A stretch of DNA of 64,000 nucleotides, from the NCBI GenBank assembly GCA_013399115.1, contig VXAA01004297.1, positions 803,287 through 867,286 of the forward strand, in the 5' to 3' direction. The DNA is from Anseranas semipalmata. Lineage: Eukaryota; Chordata; Aves; Anseriformes; Anseranatidae. Shown here piece by piece: positions 24,397 to 37,045 of the stretch. The notes beneath the pieces are model-generated. The model searched no databases. It was not told the DNA's origin and saw only the letters and a list, made by a program, of their open reading frames with translations. Each line of letters starts with the position of its first letter. Within the stretch, counting starts at the first letter, position 1. The translations under genes were made by a program, and so were the position numbers.

Positions 24397-27300
24397 CTAA
24401 AAAGGGAGCAGAGCTACAACAGTGATTCAGTGTGAGTTTTCATTAACTGGCACAGCTTTGAACCCTCTTTTTTAATTCAAGGATCATTAGTTTTACTTGT
24501 CAAGTGTTACACATCATACCAGAATTTTATTCCACTTTTTTTCCCGTCTTTTGACATTCTAGCTGGATTTCTGATGAACCCCGCTGCTACTGTCTATTTG
24601 TCTGTCTTGGTAACGGCATTTCCATTCCCCGTGACTTTTATATGCTGATCAATGACCATTAAAAAAACATGTAGCACACAGAAAGAATGGAAATGTAACT
24701 TTCCAGCTGAACAGAGGTACAAGAAGAGTACTGCCAATCACAGCCTGGCTTTTACTCCAAGGTTAAAATCATTGAGAAGCCTATGGGAAAAACAGAGAGC
24801 ACAATATAGCCTGCGTATTAGTGAAATGTCTCACCAATTCTACAGTGTACTATAAAGAGCAGTGCCATGTAATAAGATACCATAAGGAGGGAATAAAAAC
24901 AATCCTGTCTTTGGCAGGATACACTATTTACAGCACATCACTCTTCCATTTCCTGATGAATCTGTTCCCACAGACCTTTAACACAGCAAGTGGTTCGGAG
25001 TAAAAATTTTTAAAACGGCACTTTGATTAAAGCATTACCTGAGAAGGAAGGGAATGAAAAATTAGGGACCACACACCTCTACATCTCAACTCAATAGGCA
25101 CAAGTGAAGAAGAACAAAAAACAGCGGGAAACCTAGAAGTTTCCCTACAGGACAACACAGTCAGTACAGCTAAACGTGGCAAACTGGTGACTTTTGCAAT
25201 GAAACAGCATTATCCTACTCATCAGGGTTGAAGAGATGCAAGTGAAACCCAGCCAAGTGCAAGCTAAGTACTAATGAGAGGCAAATGCACTTCATAAATT
25301 TTCATCAATTGGCATTGTGATCTAAAACATAAGCGGAATCGATTCAATTGATTTTATTCTTTAAAATTAATTAAATTAAAACCTTTTATGAGACAAGAAG
25401 TGTCAACAAGAAAGCTGCAGTTGTAGGCAGGAATTCCAGGAAGAAAAGAGACAAAGCTATATAGCAATTTACAAAGGCCTACTTACAAATAAATCTGATT
25501 TTCCTGCATTTAAGTACACAGGAACATTTAAACACTGGAAATGCCACTAGATACAAAGATACTGGTCCATAGCCTTGTTAATTCAAAAGCTGTTTTAAGA
25601 GCTCTCCTAAAGTCACCATATGCCACAGACAGCACCAGTACTAAAGAAAGGACCTCCACAATCACTTTATTATTACAGCAGTTTTTTGGCTAGGTACAGA
25701 CATTTAAAGTGGACGAAGAGGAAATCTGTTCTATTTATCAAATCCAAAATGTAGGAATTGATCCAGCACAATTGAAGTGATACCATTAAATAATCAACAT
25801 AAGGAAATATTATGGAGCTCAAACCTTTCTGTAAATGTTCTTCTGACTAGATGATCTAGTGGTCCCCACACACATTCAGACAGGCCAATAAACTTGGTGA
25901 AATAAGGAAAAAACACCCAAAGTGAGGAGCCAAAAGAAACATGGAGGGAAAGTACAAGCCAAACCACTCCATATACACAGCTCAGAGGCTTTTTATTACT
26001 ATTATTATTAACAGCTAGTAATATAGAAACTCTTGTAATATATATTGAACCATTCAGTTACATATGCACACTTCACATTGGAAGCAAAGATCTAAGAGGT
26101 ATTGGCCACCGTGATCACATGTATCTGCTACTTGCAAATTAAAAGCAGACCTTTCCTTTTTTATTCTTTCTCTCTCTCTAAACATCAGCATGTCATATTG
26201 GACATTATTTAAGTTTTTTTTTTTATGTATGATGCTAGTCTCACTCACTATGGTGCTGTTGTAACATGGGCACAATATATTTATTATGCCTTTACGTAAA
26301 AGGGGCTTTAATAGTTACAATTACCCTCTCTAAAATAATGCAGTGCATCAGTCAAGCTGCATACCTTTCCCTAAATCACTTTGATCTAGATGACCAAGAA
26401 GGTCACAGAATGTAACAGAACAGTAGTGAGCAAATATTAAGCAAACCTGAGGGAATTAGGATACCTAACGTCTGTCACAATGAGGAGAAGGCCCAAGTTT
26501 GGACAGAGGATGGAGAATTTTAAATACACTCTCACCCTCCTCAGACCCTTCACTGAGCCAATGCACCTTGCTAATCCAAAAGAAAATAATTCAGTGTTTT
26601 GTTCTTTGCTGGGTTAGCAAATTAAATGGGTTCAGTGTGTTGGCAAACCTAAGGCCAGGGTGAGCTAAGCACAGGCAGTGTTTCTCACAGGTGCTGGCAG
26701 GCAAGTGGATTGACTCAAGCCATCTCACATAACTCTACCTATAAAACACCTGGAGGGCACCAACTACGGAAAGGTACAAATGTCATCAGATAAATCAGTA
26801 AACGTGTTTTTGTCCAAACCACACATTAACAATCCATTTACACAGATACTACAAGCTCAGATGAAAATTTTAAGTTCTGTGTACACTTACGCAGTAGCTG
26901 GACAAAGGCCAAGATGGGGCTCAGCATAATGCCATGGCGGTTCTCAGTGTTCAAAACTGTGCCCAAACAGGTGCATTTTATAGCATTTGAAAGGTTCAGG
27001 CCAAATAAAGTTTCCATGTATTTTTCTTTGGCAGGAAGAAAAACCAATTAAATTGACTTAGCGGTGGTCTAGAGGGACCTAGGAGTAGAAGCAACACCTT
27101 TTTTGTCTTGGTAGGGAGAACAAAAGGTTACAAAAAATTACGAAATATTGAAGAAAAAAAGAAGAAATAAGGCAGTGTTTGAAACATGAGCAGAACTCCC
27201 GTTGGAATACACGCTAATCTAATCTGTTAATTACTCTGCATTTCTATGAGACAAGGAGGTTGGACATTTGATGCAAAAAGTTCCTGAAGCCGCCTGAAGG

Positions 27301-27925
27301 CTCCTGTTGCTGAGGGAGCACGTCACTGGGTACGGAGGCCTTTCCCACTTCTTGTTTTGTTTAAGCGTGCTTTCAAAGCACAAAACAGAAGGAAGCACAC
27401 TGTTCATTATTCTCCTTTTAAAGGTGGGGAAAACAGGTCCGACGGGACGGCGTGACCGGCCTTACAGGTCACTGAGCAGAGCAGCGGCAAGGCCGGAGCT
27501 GCAGCCCAGGCCTCTCAGCTGCTGGCCCACCACTGTCTCCCAGATCACACGGCCACGAGACATCTGAAAGAGATTAACGTAGTCAATATAATACCAGATG
27601 AGACGACTCAAACCGTCTCAAAGACTTATAAACTGTTAGTAAGAACTAAGAAGGCACCAGAGGACTAGAAAAGAAGAAATTTAATCCAGACCTTCCAAGG
27701 GATAATGAATGTGGAGCAGCAAAGAGAAAATGGGGCAATCCAGCCAGACTACCAGCAAGTGCTTGTAGTGCTCAGCGTTTCCTAAAATTTTTGGAAAGCC
27801 TCAGCTGCAGAGAGGATTATAGGGAATACTAGCTTGAAAACACTCCTGTGAAGTACTCTCCCTCAGTTCTAAGCACCTTTATTTTTCAGAAAAACACAGA
27901 ACTCGACAAACTGGAGTACGTTTAA
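24397..27925. other. Intron 1 sequence, no confirmed gene
   Basis: AT-rich, holding the weak exon candidate at 26891-27025. A GC-rich stretch at 27425-27560 (GGACGGCGTGACCGGCC and on) is not linked to any exon. Nothing else stands out. Confidence 0.6.
26891..27025 (-). other. Weak candidate exon (135 nt)
   Basis: Minus-strand block between a pyrimidine-rich acceptor (TTTTTCTTCCTGCCAAAG, AG at 27027-27026) and a GTAAGT donor (26890-26885). One frame is open for 44 codons, two bases in from the 5' end and leaving one base at the 3' end; it includes METLFGLNLSN and GIMLSPILAFVQ. The phase fits a join from the candidate at 32482-32594, but a direct join to 24396 would hit a stop, so a single transcript needs another exon. 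No family recognised. Chance is a real alternative. Confidence 0.2.
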
Positions 27926-28094
27926 AAGGCTCCCCAGGGAACTGGTCGAGTCACCATACCTGGATGTATTTAAAAGACGTTTGGATGTTGAGCTTAGCGA
28001 CATGGTCTAGTGGAGGGCTTGTTAGTGTTAGGTCATAGGTTGGACTAGGTGATCTTGAAGGTCTCTTCCAACCTTAAGGATTCTGTGATTCTGT
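27926..28094 (+). mobile_element. CR1 LINE 3' fragment
   Basis: AAGGCTCCCCAGGGAACTGG, CACCATACCTGGATGTATTT, AAAAGACGTTTGGATGTTGA, CATGGTCTAGTGGAGGGCTT, TAGGTTGGACTAGGTGATCT, TGAAGGTCTCTTCCAACCTT, ending GATTCTGTGATTCTGTA. This is the CR1 3' UTR with a double terminal octamer. Only non-coding tail is present. Confidence 0.95.
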
Positions 28095-28328
28095 AAAAAA
28101 ATCCTAATAAGTTACGAGGAAAGACAGGATGACATGCACAGATTGAACGTGGAGGGCTAAGAGAGAGGAGCTGTGGCAAATCCGTGAGACTGAAGATGCC
28201 ACCGCTTGCAAAGGCCTGCCCAGCCCTGCACCAGACATTAATGCCTCCACAGCAGAGGTAGCAGGATGTGTCTGCACCTCAGCCGCTCCGCTACAGAGGC
28301 TGATTTATCAACCAAGACCACTTTTCAT

Positions 28329-28424
28329 ATCACAGAATCACAGAATCATTTAGGTTGGAAAAGACCTCCAAGATCATCCAGCCCAACCTATAACCTAACG
28401 CTACCAAGTCCTCCATTAAACCAT
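28329..28424 (-). mobile_element. CR1 LINE 3' tail, inverted
   Basis: Plus-strand text ATCACAGAATCACAGAATCA, TTTAGGTTGGAAAAGACCTC, CAAGATCATCCAGCCCAACC, TATAACCTAACGCTACCAAG, TCCTCCATTAAACCATG is the reverse complement of the same subfamily as 27926-28094. The two lie head to head about 235 bases apart. Confidence 0.95.
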
Positions 28425-29004
28425 GCATGCGCTGATTCTTCGTATTTCCTTTTCCCGCCCCTTGGACAACGGTAAAGTATGCATAAATGTACATCCCTGT
28501 CAAAACCATGTCATGGATCTGTACTGTCTTCAGTAAGGGAAAGTTCCATACCCTCAGGATAAATTGCCAAAAAAGCTATATTTTCATTAATATACCAGAA
28601 CATTCATAAACATCAAATAGGAAAGCAAGTTTCTTGAACCCATATTTTAAAAAGAATAATAATAAAATAAAATAAAATGCAAAGTGGAACAGGAAGACAG
28701 AAACTGAATTTAGTCTGAAACGATGAGGAATGGACGCAGGGCCAATATGGCTCAGGTTTTTGTATTTTTTTGAAATGTTATCCCAATTAATTTTCACAAT
28801 CCCATGGCAGACATACTAAGCAAATATAGTGATCAAAATAATTTAAGCTATTCATCTAAGTAACACCCTTTCTTCTTTCAAAACTACAATTTCGAAAGTT
28901 ACGATGAATCAATGCAAAACAAATAAACCACCCTCAATTCTTGCTCAGAAATGAAGAACAGCAGAGAGGTCATCTGCACCAGGTGTACCGCTGATGAAAG
29001 GCAG
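28425..29004. other. Intronic sequence, no gene seen
   Basis: AT-rich spacer with an A-rich (AATAA/AAAAT) tract at 28654-28678. Confidence 0.7.
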
Positions 29005-30076
29005 CCCACAAGTCAAAAACTGTAGATCAGCAACTGGCTGAACAGCTGGGCCCAGAGGGTGGTGGTCAGCAGCACGACGTCTAGTTGGAGGCCAGTAACG
29101 AGCTGTGTCCCCCCAAGGGTCAATACTGGGTCTGGTCCTGTTTAACATCTTCATTAACGATCTGGATGATGGGGTAGAGGGCACCCTCAGTAAATTTGCA
29201 GATGACACAAAATTGGGAGGAGTGGCTGACTCACCAGAGGGCTGTGCAGCCATCCAGAGGGACCTTGACAGGCCAGAGAGGTGGGCTGACAAGAATCTCA
29301 TCAAGTTCAACAAGGAGAAGGGCAGAGTCCTGTAGCTGGGGAGGAACAACCCCAGGCACCAGGACATGCTGGGGGCCACCCAGCTGGAAAGCAGCTCTGC
29401 AGAAAAGGACCTGGGGTGCTGGTGGGCACCAAGCTGAACATGAATCAGCAATGTGCATTTCCCGCTATGAAGGCTAACAGTATTCTTGTCTGCATTAGGC
29501 AAAGTGTCACCAGCAGGTCAAGAGGGGCTATCCTTCCCCTGTACCCAATATTTGTGAGGCCATACCTGTTGTACTGTGTCCAGTTCTGGGCCCCCCAGTA
29601 CAAAAGAGACATGGACATACTGGAAAGAGTCAAAAGGAGAGCCACAAAGATGGTAAGAGACCGGAGCACCTCCCCTATGAGGAAGGCTGAGAAAGCTTCG
29701 GACTTTTTAGCCTAGAGAAGAGGAGGTTCAAGGAGGAATCTCATCGATGTCTATAAACACCTGAAGGGAGGGTGCAAAGAAGACAGGGCCAGGCTCTTTT
29801 CGGTGGTGCCCAGTGGCAGGACAAGAGGCAATGGGCACAAACTGGAACACAGGAGGCTCCCTCTGAACACCGGGCAGCACTTCTTTATACTCTTCAGGTG
29901 ACTGAGCACTGGCACAGGTTGCCCTGAGAAGTTGTAGAATCTCCTCCTTAGAGATCTTCAAAAGCCAGCTGGACATGGTTCTGGGCAACCTGCTCTGGGT
30001 GGCCCTGCTTGAGCAGGGGTTGGACCAGATGGCCTCCAGAGGTGCCTTCCAGCCTCAGCCATCCTGTGATTCTGTA
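29005..30076 (+). pseudogene. CR1 LINE with end of pol reverse transcriptase, broken
   Basis: The longest bird-age CR1 here, about 1.07 kb. Near 29105 the frame encodes the reverse-transcriptase palm: [18 protein letters not shown], then the catalytic FADDTKLGG (the YxDD box as FADD), then [17 protein letters not shown]. It is broken by a one-base insertion in a C run near 29107-29112, by a TAG where CR1 pol normally reads on after RVL (about 29333), and by later shifts. 29416-29715 keeps a pol-tail frame (TSRSRGAILPLYPIFVRPYL...FWAPQYKRDM). The 3' UTR follows and ends GTGATTCTGTAA at 30076. The element is 5'-truncated within the RT domain and cannot move. Confidence 0.95.
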
Positions 30077-30867
30077 ACAGCCACAATGCTCATGGCTGGC
30101 AGTCACAGCAATAAATGGCAAATTTTCAAGTCATGCCAAATGAAGTGACTGAATCAGCTATGTTCCAGGCAAACAACAATAATCAAAATTTGTTTCTTGA
30201 GTGGGAGTCACCAGTCCTCAAGTGGGACATCTGTGTTGGAATGCCTGGACGTGACAGATTTATCCTTTTTAAAAATACAGAACACATTTGGTAGGAAGAA
30301 GTCTGCAGCAGAGAAGAGGGGATTTTTTCAAAAGCTTTGAAGTCACCATCGTATTATGAGTCTTTGGCAGTTTCTCATGGGAGAATATCAAAGATTTCTT
30401 GGAAAATCTTATCTTTAAAGTCTGATTTTCTTAAAGAACTACTGAAAACTACAAACAGCTGCCTCATTAAAAAAATGTTCATGCTTCACATTATTCTGCA
30501 TAGAACATCGTACACACCTGAAATTGCACAAAGATCCTTACAAAGAAAAACATACATTAGAAATCTGACATAAATCCAGAAATTTTTCGTTAGGCTAATG
30601 GACCAGCATTAAGCAGAAGCAAAGGAATGTGCTACCTACAGCTTGTAGTAGAAAAACAGTTCAAGCTTGAAGGGCAGTAGTACAGATGCAGGTGCAGGGT
30701 AAGTTGGGTTGCTCAGCTTCTAAAAGAAACATTGCAAACAGAAGGTTGTTTCTGGGTTCCTGTTCAGACTGATGTCTGTCCCTGCTCACATCCACAATGC
30801 TCAGATAGAGAAAGAAATATTATAAAAAAGCTGGTTCTTCTGTACCACTGGGCTCTTCTCTGGGATT

Positions 30868-30900
30868 TAAAAAAAAAAAAAAAAAAAGAAGAAGAAGAAA
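30868..30900. repeat. Poly(A) followed by (GAA)n
   Basis: About 20 A in a row and then four GAA units. It resembles a decayed retroposon tail, but no element body was recognised upstream. Confidence 0.85.
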
Positions 30901-32003
30901 CATTCTAAATGATGGTTGTTTCATGAAGTCAGAAGTAGGGAGGCTCTAGGTGATGTATGGTCCAGAAGATCGGCATTACAGGCTCACGTTTAGTCTGCTG
31001 TACAGGCAGTAGAGAACAAGATGACAGGATGGAGAGGGAGCTCCTAAACTGGGTTTTAGTTTTTAAACATAGATTTAATTTCTTTTATGCCTGCCCCTGA
31101 AGACACAGAAAATCAACCTCTTAAAACCTACCTGTCCAAGAAAACACCATGGCTGCCTACTTTTTGCAGGTCTCAGAACTGGATACTCTAGCATTCTGCA
31201 GACTTACTAAAATCTGCAGCAATAAGAAATGCCCTCAAATAAGGCAGAGTATCCATAAGAGAATAAAATTAGCCACCTGTCATGAAAATGAAGATAGCCC
31301 ACAAAGTTGCCCATCTTGGTCAGACTCTGAAATCTCTAAATCTCACTGTTTTGCCTGATAATACCAAATTAGCTAGAATATGAAACCAATGTCAAATTCC
31401 CAGACTGTAACACAATGGCACACAGCTTCTGGCAGGCCATTAGCTACTGTGTTACTCGTCCCAGAATTTGGCAGTGGTTTTGTATTCTAGTTAATTTGGT
31501 GTTACCAAGTAAGTGGACAGGATAGCACTACAAATCTGAGCACTTAGTCTATCCATTTATGTGACCATACCATAGAAACTGGGTCAAGGAAGACAGTAAC
31601 TTTACAAAAGGGACAAACAGCTTTACAAAAACTCAGGTTACTCAGTACACCAGTAATGTAGCCTGAAACCCAGAATAATGAACGTATATGTATGTACAGG
31701 ACAACACACAGCATTAAAAACACCTCTTGCAAGCCTGTCTGTACAGCATTCAGAGTACCCATGTTCATTACTACCTCTAGGGCCATTCAGCTTCCAGCTT
31801 GAGCTCATTTATCTTCATTACATTCAGGTCCTCAAGCTGTTTGCAATTCTGTGGTGCTAGCAGCTGTCCCAGATTCCAGATCTTTTGCCAGATGTCAGCA
31901 AAGAGCAGTCCCATCCTGCACAAATCTAATGCATGCTATCTTTTTCCTCAACTACACACCTGTCAGTAGATCTATCAACAAGTGCAGTAATAGATTTCTG
32001 TTG

Positions 32004-32027
32004 CTTTTGCAATTGCTTTTGCAATTG
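32004..32027. repeat. Tandem pair of CTTTTGCAATTG
   Basis: Two exact copies of a 12-mer containing TTGCAAT, which resembles a C/EBP half-site. Probably a simple duplication. Confidence 0.8.
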
Positions 32028-32285
32028 TCTCTGTGAAAAATCTCATCCCTTACGCGTAAGTACAGATTGCTCTGATTCAATCCAGTCTAGTCTGCAAATA
32101 GTATTTAAAGAAAAAAAAAAAACCCACAAAGCTAAAATTACTTTTGATGACTGTCAACAACATTAGCAAGGCAGTAAACATACCGATTCCCTGCGTTCTA
32201 CACTTTCCAGACAACCTTGCGTTAGAAAGTTCTTGCAGGCAAGGAACGCTTTTTTTCTTCCCTGCATCTCCCACAAGCTAAGCCA

Positions 32286-32324
32286 TCATATATATACATA
32301 TCTATATATGTATATATGTATGTG
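32286..32324. repeat. TA/TATG low-complexity tract
   Basis: Alternating ATATAC, TATATG and GTATG units, imperfectly palindromic, about 39 bases. Confidence 0.85.
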
Positions 32325-32481
32325 AGAAATTACGTTAAGTGAAGCCTTTGTGTGCTCACCTCCCTAAAGGAATACAAGTTACTCTTGGGACTATCTGAGA
32401 CCATTCCCTAAGCACCAGGGATTTGCCTCCACTATTTATTCTTCACCATGCATCCTCGTACCAACGATTGACACTACTTAC

Positions 32482-32594
32482 TTGAGCCAGGAATGCTAAT
32501 ATACTCAAACCAAGACAGCCAATTTTGAAGTTTTTCTTCAGCTTTTACATCACCAACCCCAAGGCACTGTACGAACAGGTAATTCCGGCTATTC
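32482..32594 (-). other. Weak candidate exon (113 nt)
   Basis: Minus-strand block with acceptor TTTTCCTTCCAG (AG at 32596-32595) and donor CAA|GTAAGT (32481-32476). One frame is open for 37 codons, from NSRNYLFVQC to FEYISIPGS, with one base before and one after. Codon choice looks coding-like by eye, with many purine-first codons. I recognise no protein family. In an AT-rich intron, blocks like this with good splice sites and one open frame do occur by chance, so this needs transcript evidence. Confidence 0.22.
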
Positions 32595-35500
32595 CTGGAA
32601 GGAAAATTAGTGTTTCATCTGCTAAGCAATGGGAATGATCAGCTCCAACTGCTCGGTTAGTGACTGTCCCCCAACAACTGTGTTTTCCCTTTGAAACCAA
32701 TGACAGAGTCTGAGCAAAACGGGGAGCTCCAGTCAAGCTCCTGGAGCCATGAATCCCTTAACAGCCCAGCAGCAGATATTGCTACACAAATGCTTGGTTT
32801 ACTATTAGACATGTTAAAATTTGAATTAAATATTGCCTTCTTGCTTTGCATTTATTGTATGATTGCTTAACTACCATGTAATTGTTTTATGACTTATGTG
32901 TATGTGAAGCTCAACACGGTGTTTGAAAATACTTTCCTGACACTACTTTCCCAAACACATCTCATCTTTTCTGCCTTATCTCATGGAAGGATGATATTTC
33001 TTCTTTACTATGAAATGCACAAGCTGCTTTCTGAGATGTTTCAAACAATAATTTGAATATTGTCCAAAGCCTTCCTGCTTACATTTCAATTGCCTGCATA
33101 AGAAATGATGCTTAGGAGGAAGTTGCAAGCCACTGGTATTATCTATGTATATTTGATTTCATTGACAACACTTCTATTTTGCATAACTATTTGTGCCACT
33201 TCTGCCACTAAAACCTATGAAAAAGTAAAACTTCAACATGCTTTGAAAAGTGACAAAACGCAATTTAAAAAAATCCATTTAAAAAAATAGGAGTAAAGAC
33301 TGCATGAAATAAATGAGAAGTCACCCAGCTAGTTCTTTCCTGATAACAGACGTGTTGTAGAAGTGTCAAAGTACATGTTACCATTTCATGAAGACCTAAA
33401 CCATTTTAAAGTTGAGGTATAGAAGCATTGCCACATGGGTAAAAAGCTATTCCACATTATGGACAGAAGGGCTGTGGAAACTTTATTGCCACACGACACA
33501 TGCTAGGAACGTATAAAGAGAGCTTAAGAAAACCTCTCTTTATTTTGTTCCCAGCTAGAGCACTTTCTTGATCAACGGGGTCACCACCAGAGTCCATGGT
33601 TTGTCAGCTGAAAACACAAGCGAAGTGGGTAAGAACCTAAAGCAGTCTGGTGGTTCAACAGTAACAAAAATCTCTCCTGAAATCATTAAAAGCATTTTTC
33701 AAAACCCTTTCATGCCATCACTCTGCATAAATAAAGCTGTTGCACCAGCTGGAGTGCTCTGGGCTCACTCACCCATACAACACCTCATGTGAAAGCCAAG
33801 CCGAATGTGCTTATAGTAGAAGAAAGTAATCTGATTTCCTTCCAGATTTAACAGAATTCTGAAAGGGATCCAGCAACTCATACCCAGCCTCGAGTATAAC
33901 GCAAACGTCTTCCATGAAATAAAAACATGTCAAAAGAATAAATAACACACTACGGTAATACTACTGCTCAGCAGTTGGGGGAAAATCTGATAGAGTCCTG
34001 TTTTCGAGAAATAAACAGCTTGGGCGATATATTATTTCTCTGAACCAAATACAAATAGATAGTCGAGGGATTCACGCTGGCTCCTCCAGAGAGCTGCCAG
34101 GAACCGAAGCCTAACCTGGGTGTTCAGCAGCCCTTCAGAGGAACTTCTCCCCCTTCCCTGAGCGCGCAGACATCCAGCCGAAGACACCGTGGTCCGCGTG
34201 CAGACACCCCATTCTCCCTCCTGTTAAGAGGGAGACCGGTTACGGCTTGTGGCATGAGGATGGAGCAGAAGCCAGCAGGCTCACCACCACGTGCACCGTG
34301 CTGCACGAAAGCTCCCCTGTGGCCCGGCAGCTCGAAACCGCAGAGGACAACGACATCCGCGTTGGGCATTATGCACCCGGGGAAGATGCCTATCCAAACA
34401 TGTTAAATTGAAGCCATAATGGTCCTGACTAGTTTCCTTGTTGCCCAGAGCTTGTGATCAGGCTCCCACAAAATTATTATATATACACAACGTATGGTCT
34501 TCCACCAGGAAAAACATACTTATGGTCACAATTGTGTGCTGAGTATACAACCCGCTATACAAACAGAAAAAAAAAATCCTGCAGGCTTTAAATATTTAAA
34601 CATTTGTTCTTGAAAGAGACTTTTTATGTTTGTAAAATTGCTCAAGATAATTGAATATAGAATGATTTTTTTTAATAGTTCTCTTACCAGAAGCCTTCAT
34701 TATGCTTGACCAACGAAATACCACACACGGTAATAACACAGCTCCCAGTAAGAAATGCTCGTACCATCAGGAAAAATAAATTACTTTATGTACTGCTGTT
34801 TAGAAAACAACTTAACAGGCTCATTGGCATCCGGGTGGACATATAATGAACAGGCCAGGAGGCATGATTGTATAGTGTCTAGATTGAAATATCCCATAGT
34901 GTTCTAAAATTATGTCTTTATTTTTCCTTCAGAAGTAATTGTAAAACTTATAGCAAAACTTCCAAACTTGCTTAGGTTTCTGTCTCATTCCTTTTTGTTT
35001 CTAATAGCGTAACCACTAAAAGAGCATGGAGAAACTCTACCTGTGCTGAGCAGTGCAGGCCAGGCACTGTCTGTCCCTTTTTGTCTGACCACAGCTCTCC
35101 CGATCGTTCAAGATACAATACCTCTCTTGATAATGCTGCATTTATTCTGTGAACAGCTATCAGAGATACAGATATCCTGCTGCCACAGTTAAGTCCTCAT
35201 TCTACATCCAGCTAAAATATAAGTATTTTATATGCTTCATGGAAACAGACTAGGGTTGTTTTTCATAGAAGACAGACCAAAAAAGCTACTAGGTGATGTT
35301 ATGTCTGCAAAATAAACTGCTTTTCCCACCATAACTTACTTCACAATGAAAGCTGGCATAAGTTACTCCAAAGCATAGCACTATTATTGCAAGTTTTAGG
35401 AGCTGGATCTGGAGGAGAAGGGCTCACCTGTTCAACCACACCATCGTACCTTTATCAGCAAACCCGTTTCAGTGCAGATTAGATCCCTGTGGATTCTGTT

Positions 35501-36189
35501 ACGTTTCAAAACTAATTACTCACTTGCTTAGAAAATTTATCTGTAATGTCTGTACTTTTTACCACTAAAGGGGCTAGTGGAAAGCATCAGTTCTCTTGTT
35601 CTGTTCTCCTCCTTGCAGTGCTTGCAGGCAGGGAAAGCAGAAATACTGCCAAACTGCCCATCGGTCTGCACCATTCTCCTTAAAATATTGTCAGAAGTAG
35701 CAGCCAGAAACAGTCTTTACAATCTAAATAGAACAGCGAGGCTTAAGATTCAGACTTTTTTTTTAATTAAGATATCACGATGTAGAAGTTGCCAGAGAAA
35801 GATCAAGCAGAAAGAGGGGCTCTGCAAATAAGGCAGGTCTTCAAAGCGAATGCTGCCTGACGGATTTTGACGGATCCTCCCCCTAAATAAAAGCCTTCCG
35901 ATACCACCAAGGTGCAGCTATACCATAAAGCAGCGTGGCAGGTTGCACTGGTGTGCTACGTGAGCAGGAAGACCGGGTATTGGATTGCTCTTCCCTCTGA
36001 GAACATTATATACTCATATTCCTTTCTTGGCTCTTGCCTCTCAAGTAACTTTAGATTATGCTGAACACGGAAAGAAGCTTTTATGCCTGCATCCGATAGT
36101 AGCACACAGCATACCCACAGCAGGCAGAGACCTCTAAAGTGTGCATAATATCTCCCAAGAGCCTTTCCTTGCTGAGTATGCTTGAACTT

Positions 36190-36490
36190 TGCACGCTTTC
36201 CCAGTGACAACCAGACCATGCCCGTCTCTGCCGGAGCAGAGAGGAGTCCGGCACGCCTTGCCTTCTCGTGGCTGTCCCAAATGGCGCAGGTGGGGCTCCA
36301 CGGGGAGAGCAGGGCGCACGTCCGCCCCGCGCCAGATCCGAGGGGGCAAGGGAGCGGACTGGGACGAGAGCCTGAAAAAAAACACACACCTGGGAGAGAG
36401 GACTAAGGCCATTTGCTTCCAGAGGTGGGAACTGAGGTGAACGCTCCCATCCCGCGCGTGCCCAACAGCACCCGCGCCGCTCCTGCTCCT
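36190..36490. promoter_or_regulatory. CpG-rich patch in intron 1
   Basis: Clustered CpG (GGGGAGAGCAGGGCGCACGT, CCGCCCCGCGCCAGATCCGA, CCCGCGCGTGCCCAACAGCA) in AT-rich surroundings. Overlapping open frames in all orientations are a by-product of high GC. It could be an intronic enhancer or alternative start; I see no matching donor that makes an exon convincing. Confidence 0.35.
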
Positions 36491-36949
36491 CCTCCTCCAG
36501 AAATCTTGGGTGAGGATACAACATTTACAGCTGTAATGGGAGCCTTCATTTTTAAACAGCACGGATTTGCATTTTTTCTTTAAATAAGAGAAGATTGCAC
36601 GCCTTAAAGGAAGAGTTGAGAATTAGGAATTATTTGGGTTAAAGCATGCCATCAGACCCTAAGTTCCTGTTCTTGCACGCCATAAGCTGCACTGATTTCT
36701 CCTCCCTGGCCCTGCCAAAGACCACTCTGCCTCATTCACGGCACAGGATAGCACCGTCAATTAAGGGGAAGGTATTCAGTATTTATTTTTCTCTCCCTGC
36801 TCTATCATTAAGGCTTATAAACTACTCACACTCTGCTGTTAAGACAGAATTAACAACCGTCTTTCTGCACTTTCTGTGTAGTAGGCTGATTTACTCTCTC
36901 AGAAAGTACTTAACTTCAACTTCACGATACCCTTGTGAGAGGAGGAGGA

Positions 36950-37045
36950 ATGACATTGTCCGTACTTCATATATGGGGAATTACAGACAGAAAATCTAGG
37001 TCCTCGAGATACAGAGATATTGACCCAGAGGGAGTTTGAAGTCTA
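36950..37045 (+). mobile_element. Possible old SINE core remnant
   Basis: CATATATGGGGAATTACAGA, then CAGAAAATCTAGG, then GATACAGAGATATTGACCCA resembles a MIR-type core (ATGGGGAAACTGAGGCACAG...). The match is short and could be chance. A possible tRNA-like stretch at 37318-37372 on the minus strand may be related. Confidence 0.25.

Larger units (their letters stand above)
30077..36189. other. Intron 1 sequence, no confirmed gene
   Basis: AT-rich. Contains an A19-plus-GAA tract at 30868-30900, a short TA/TG tract at 32286-32324, a duplicated 12-mer at 32004-32027 and the weak exon candidate at 32482-32594. 34100-34370 is GC-richer with scattered CpG. No gene recognised. Confidence 0.6.
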
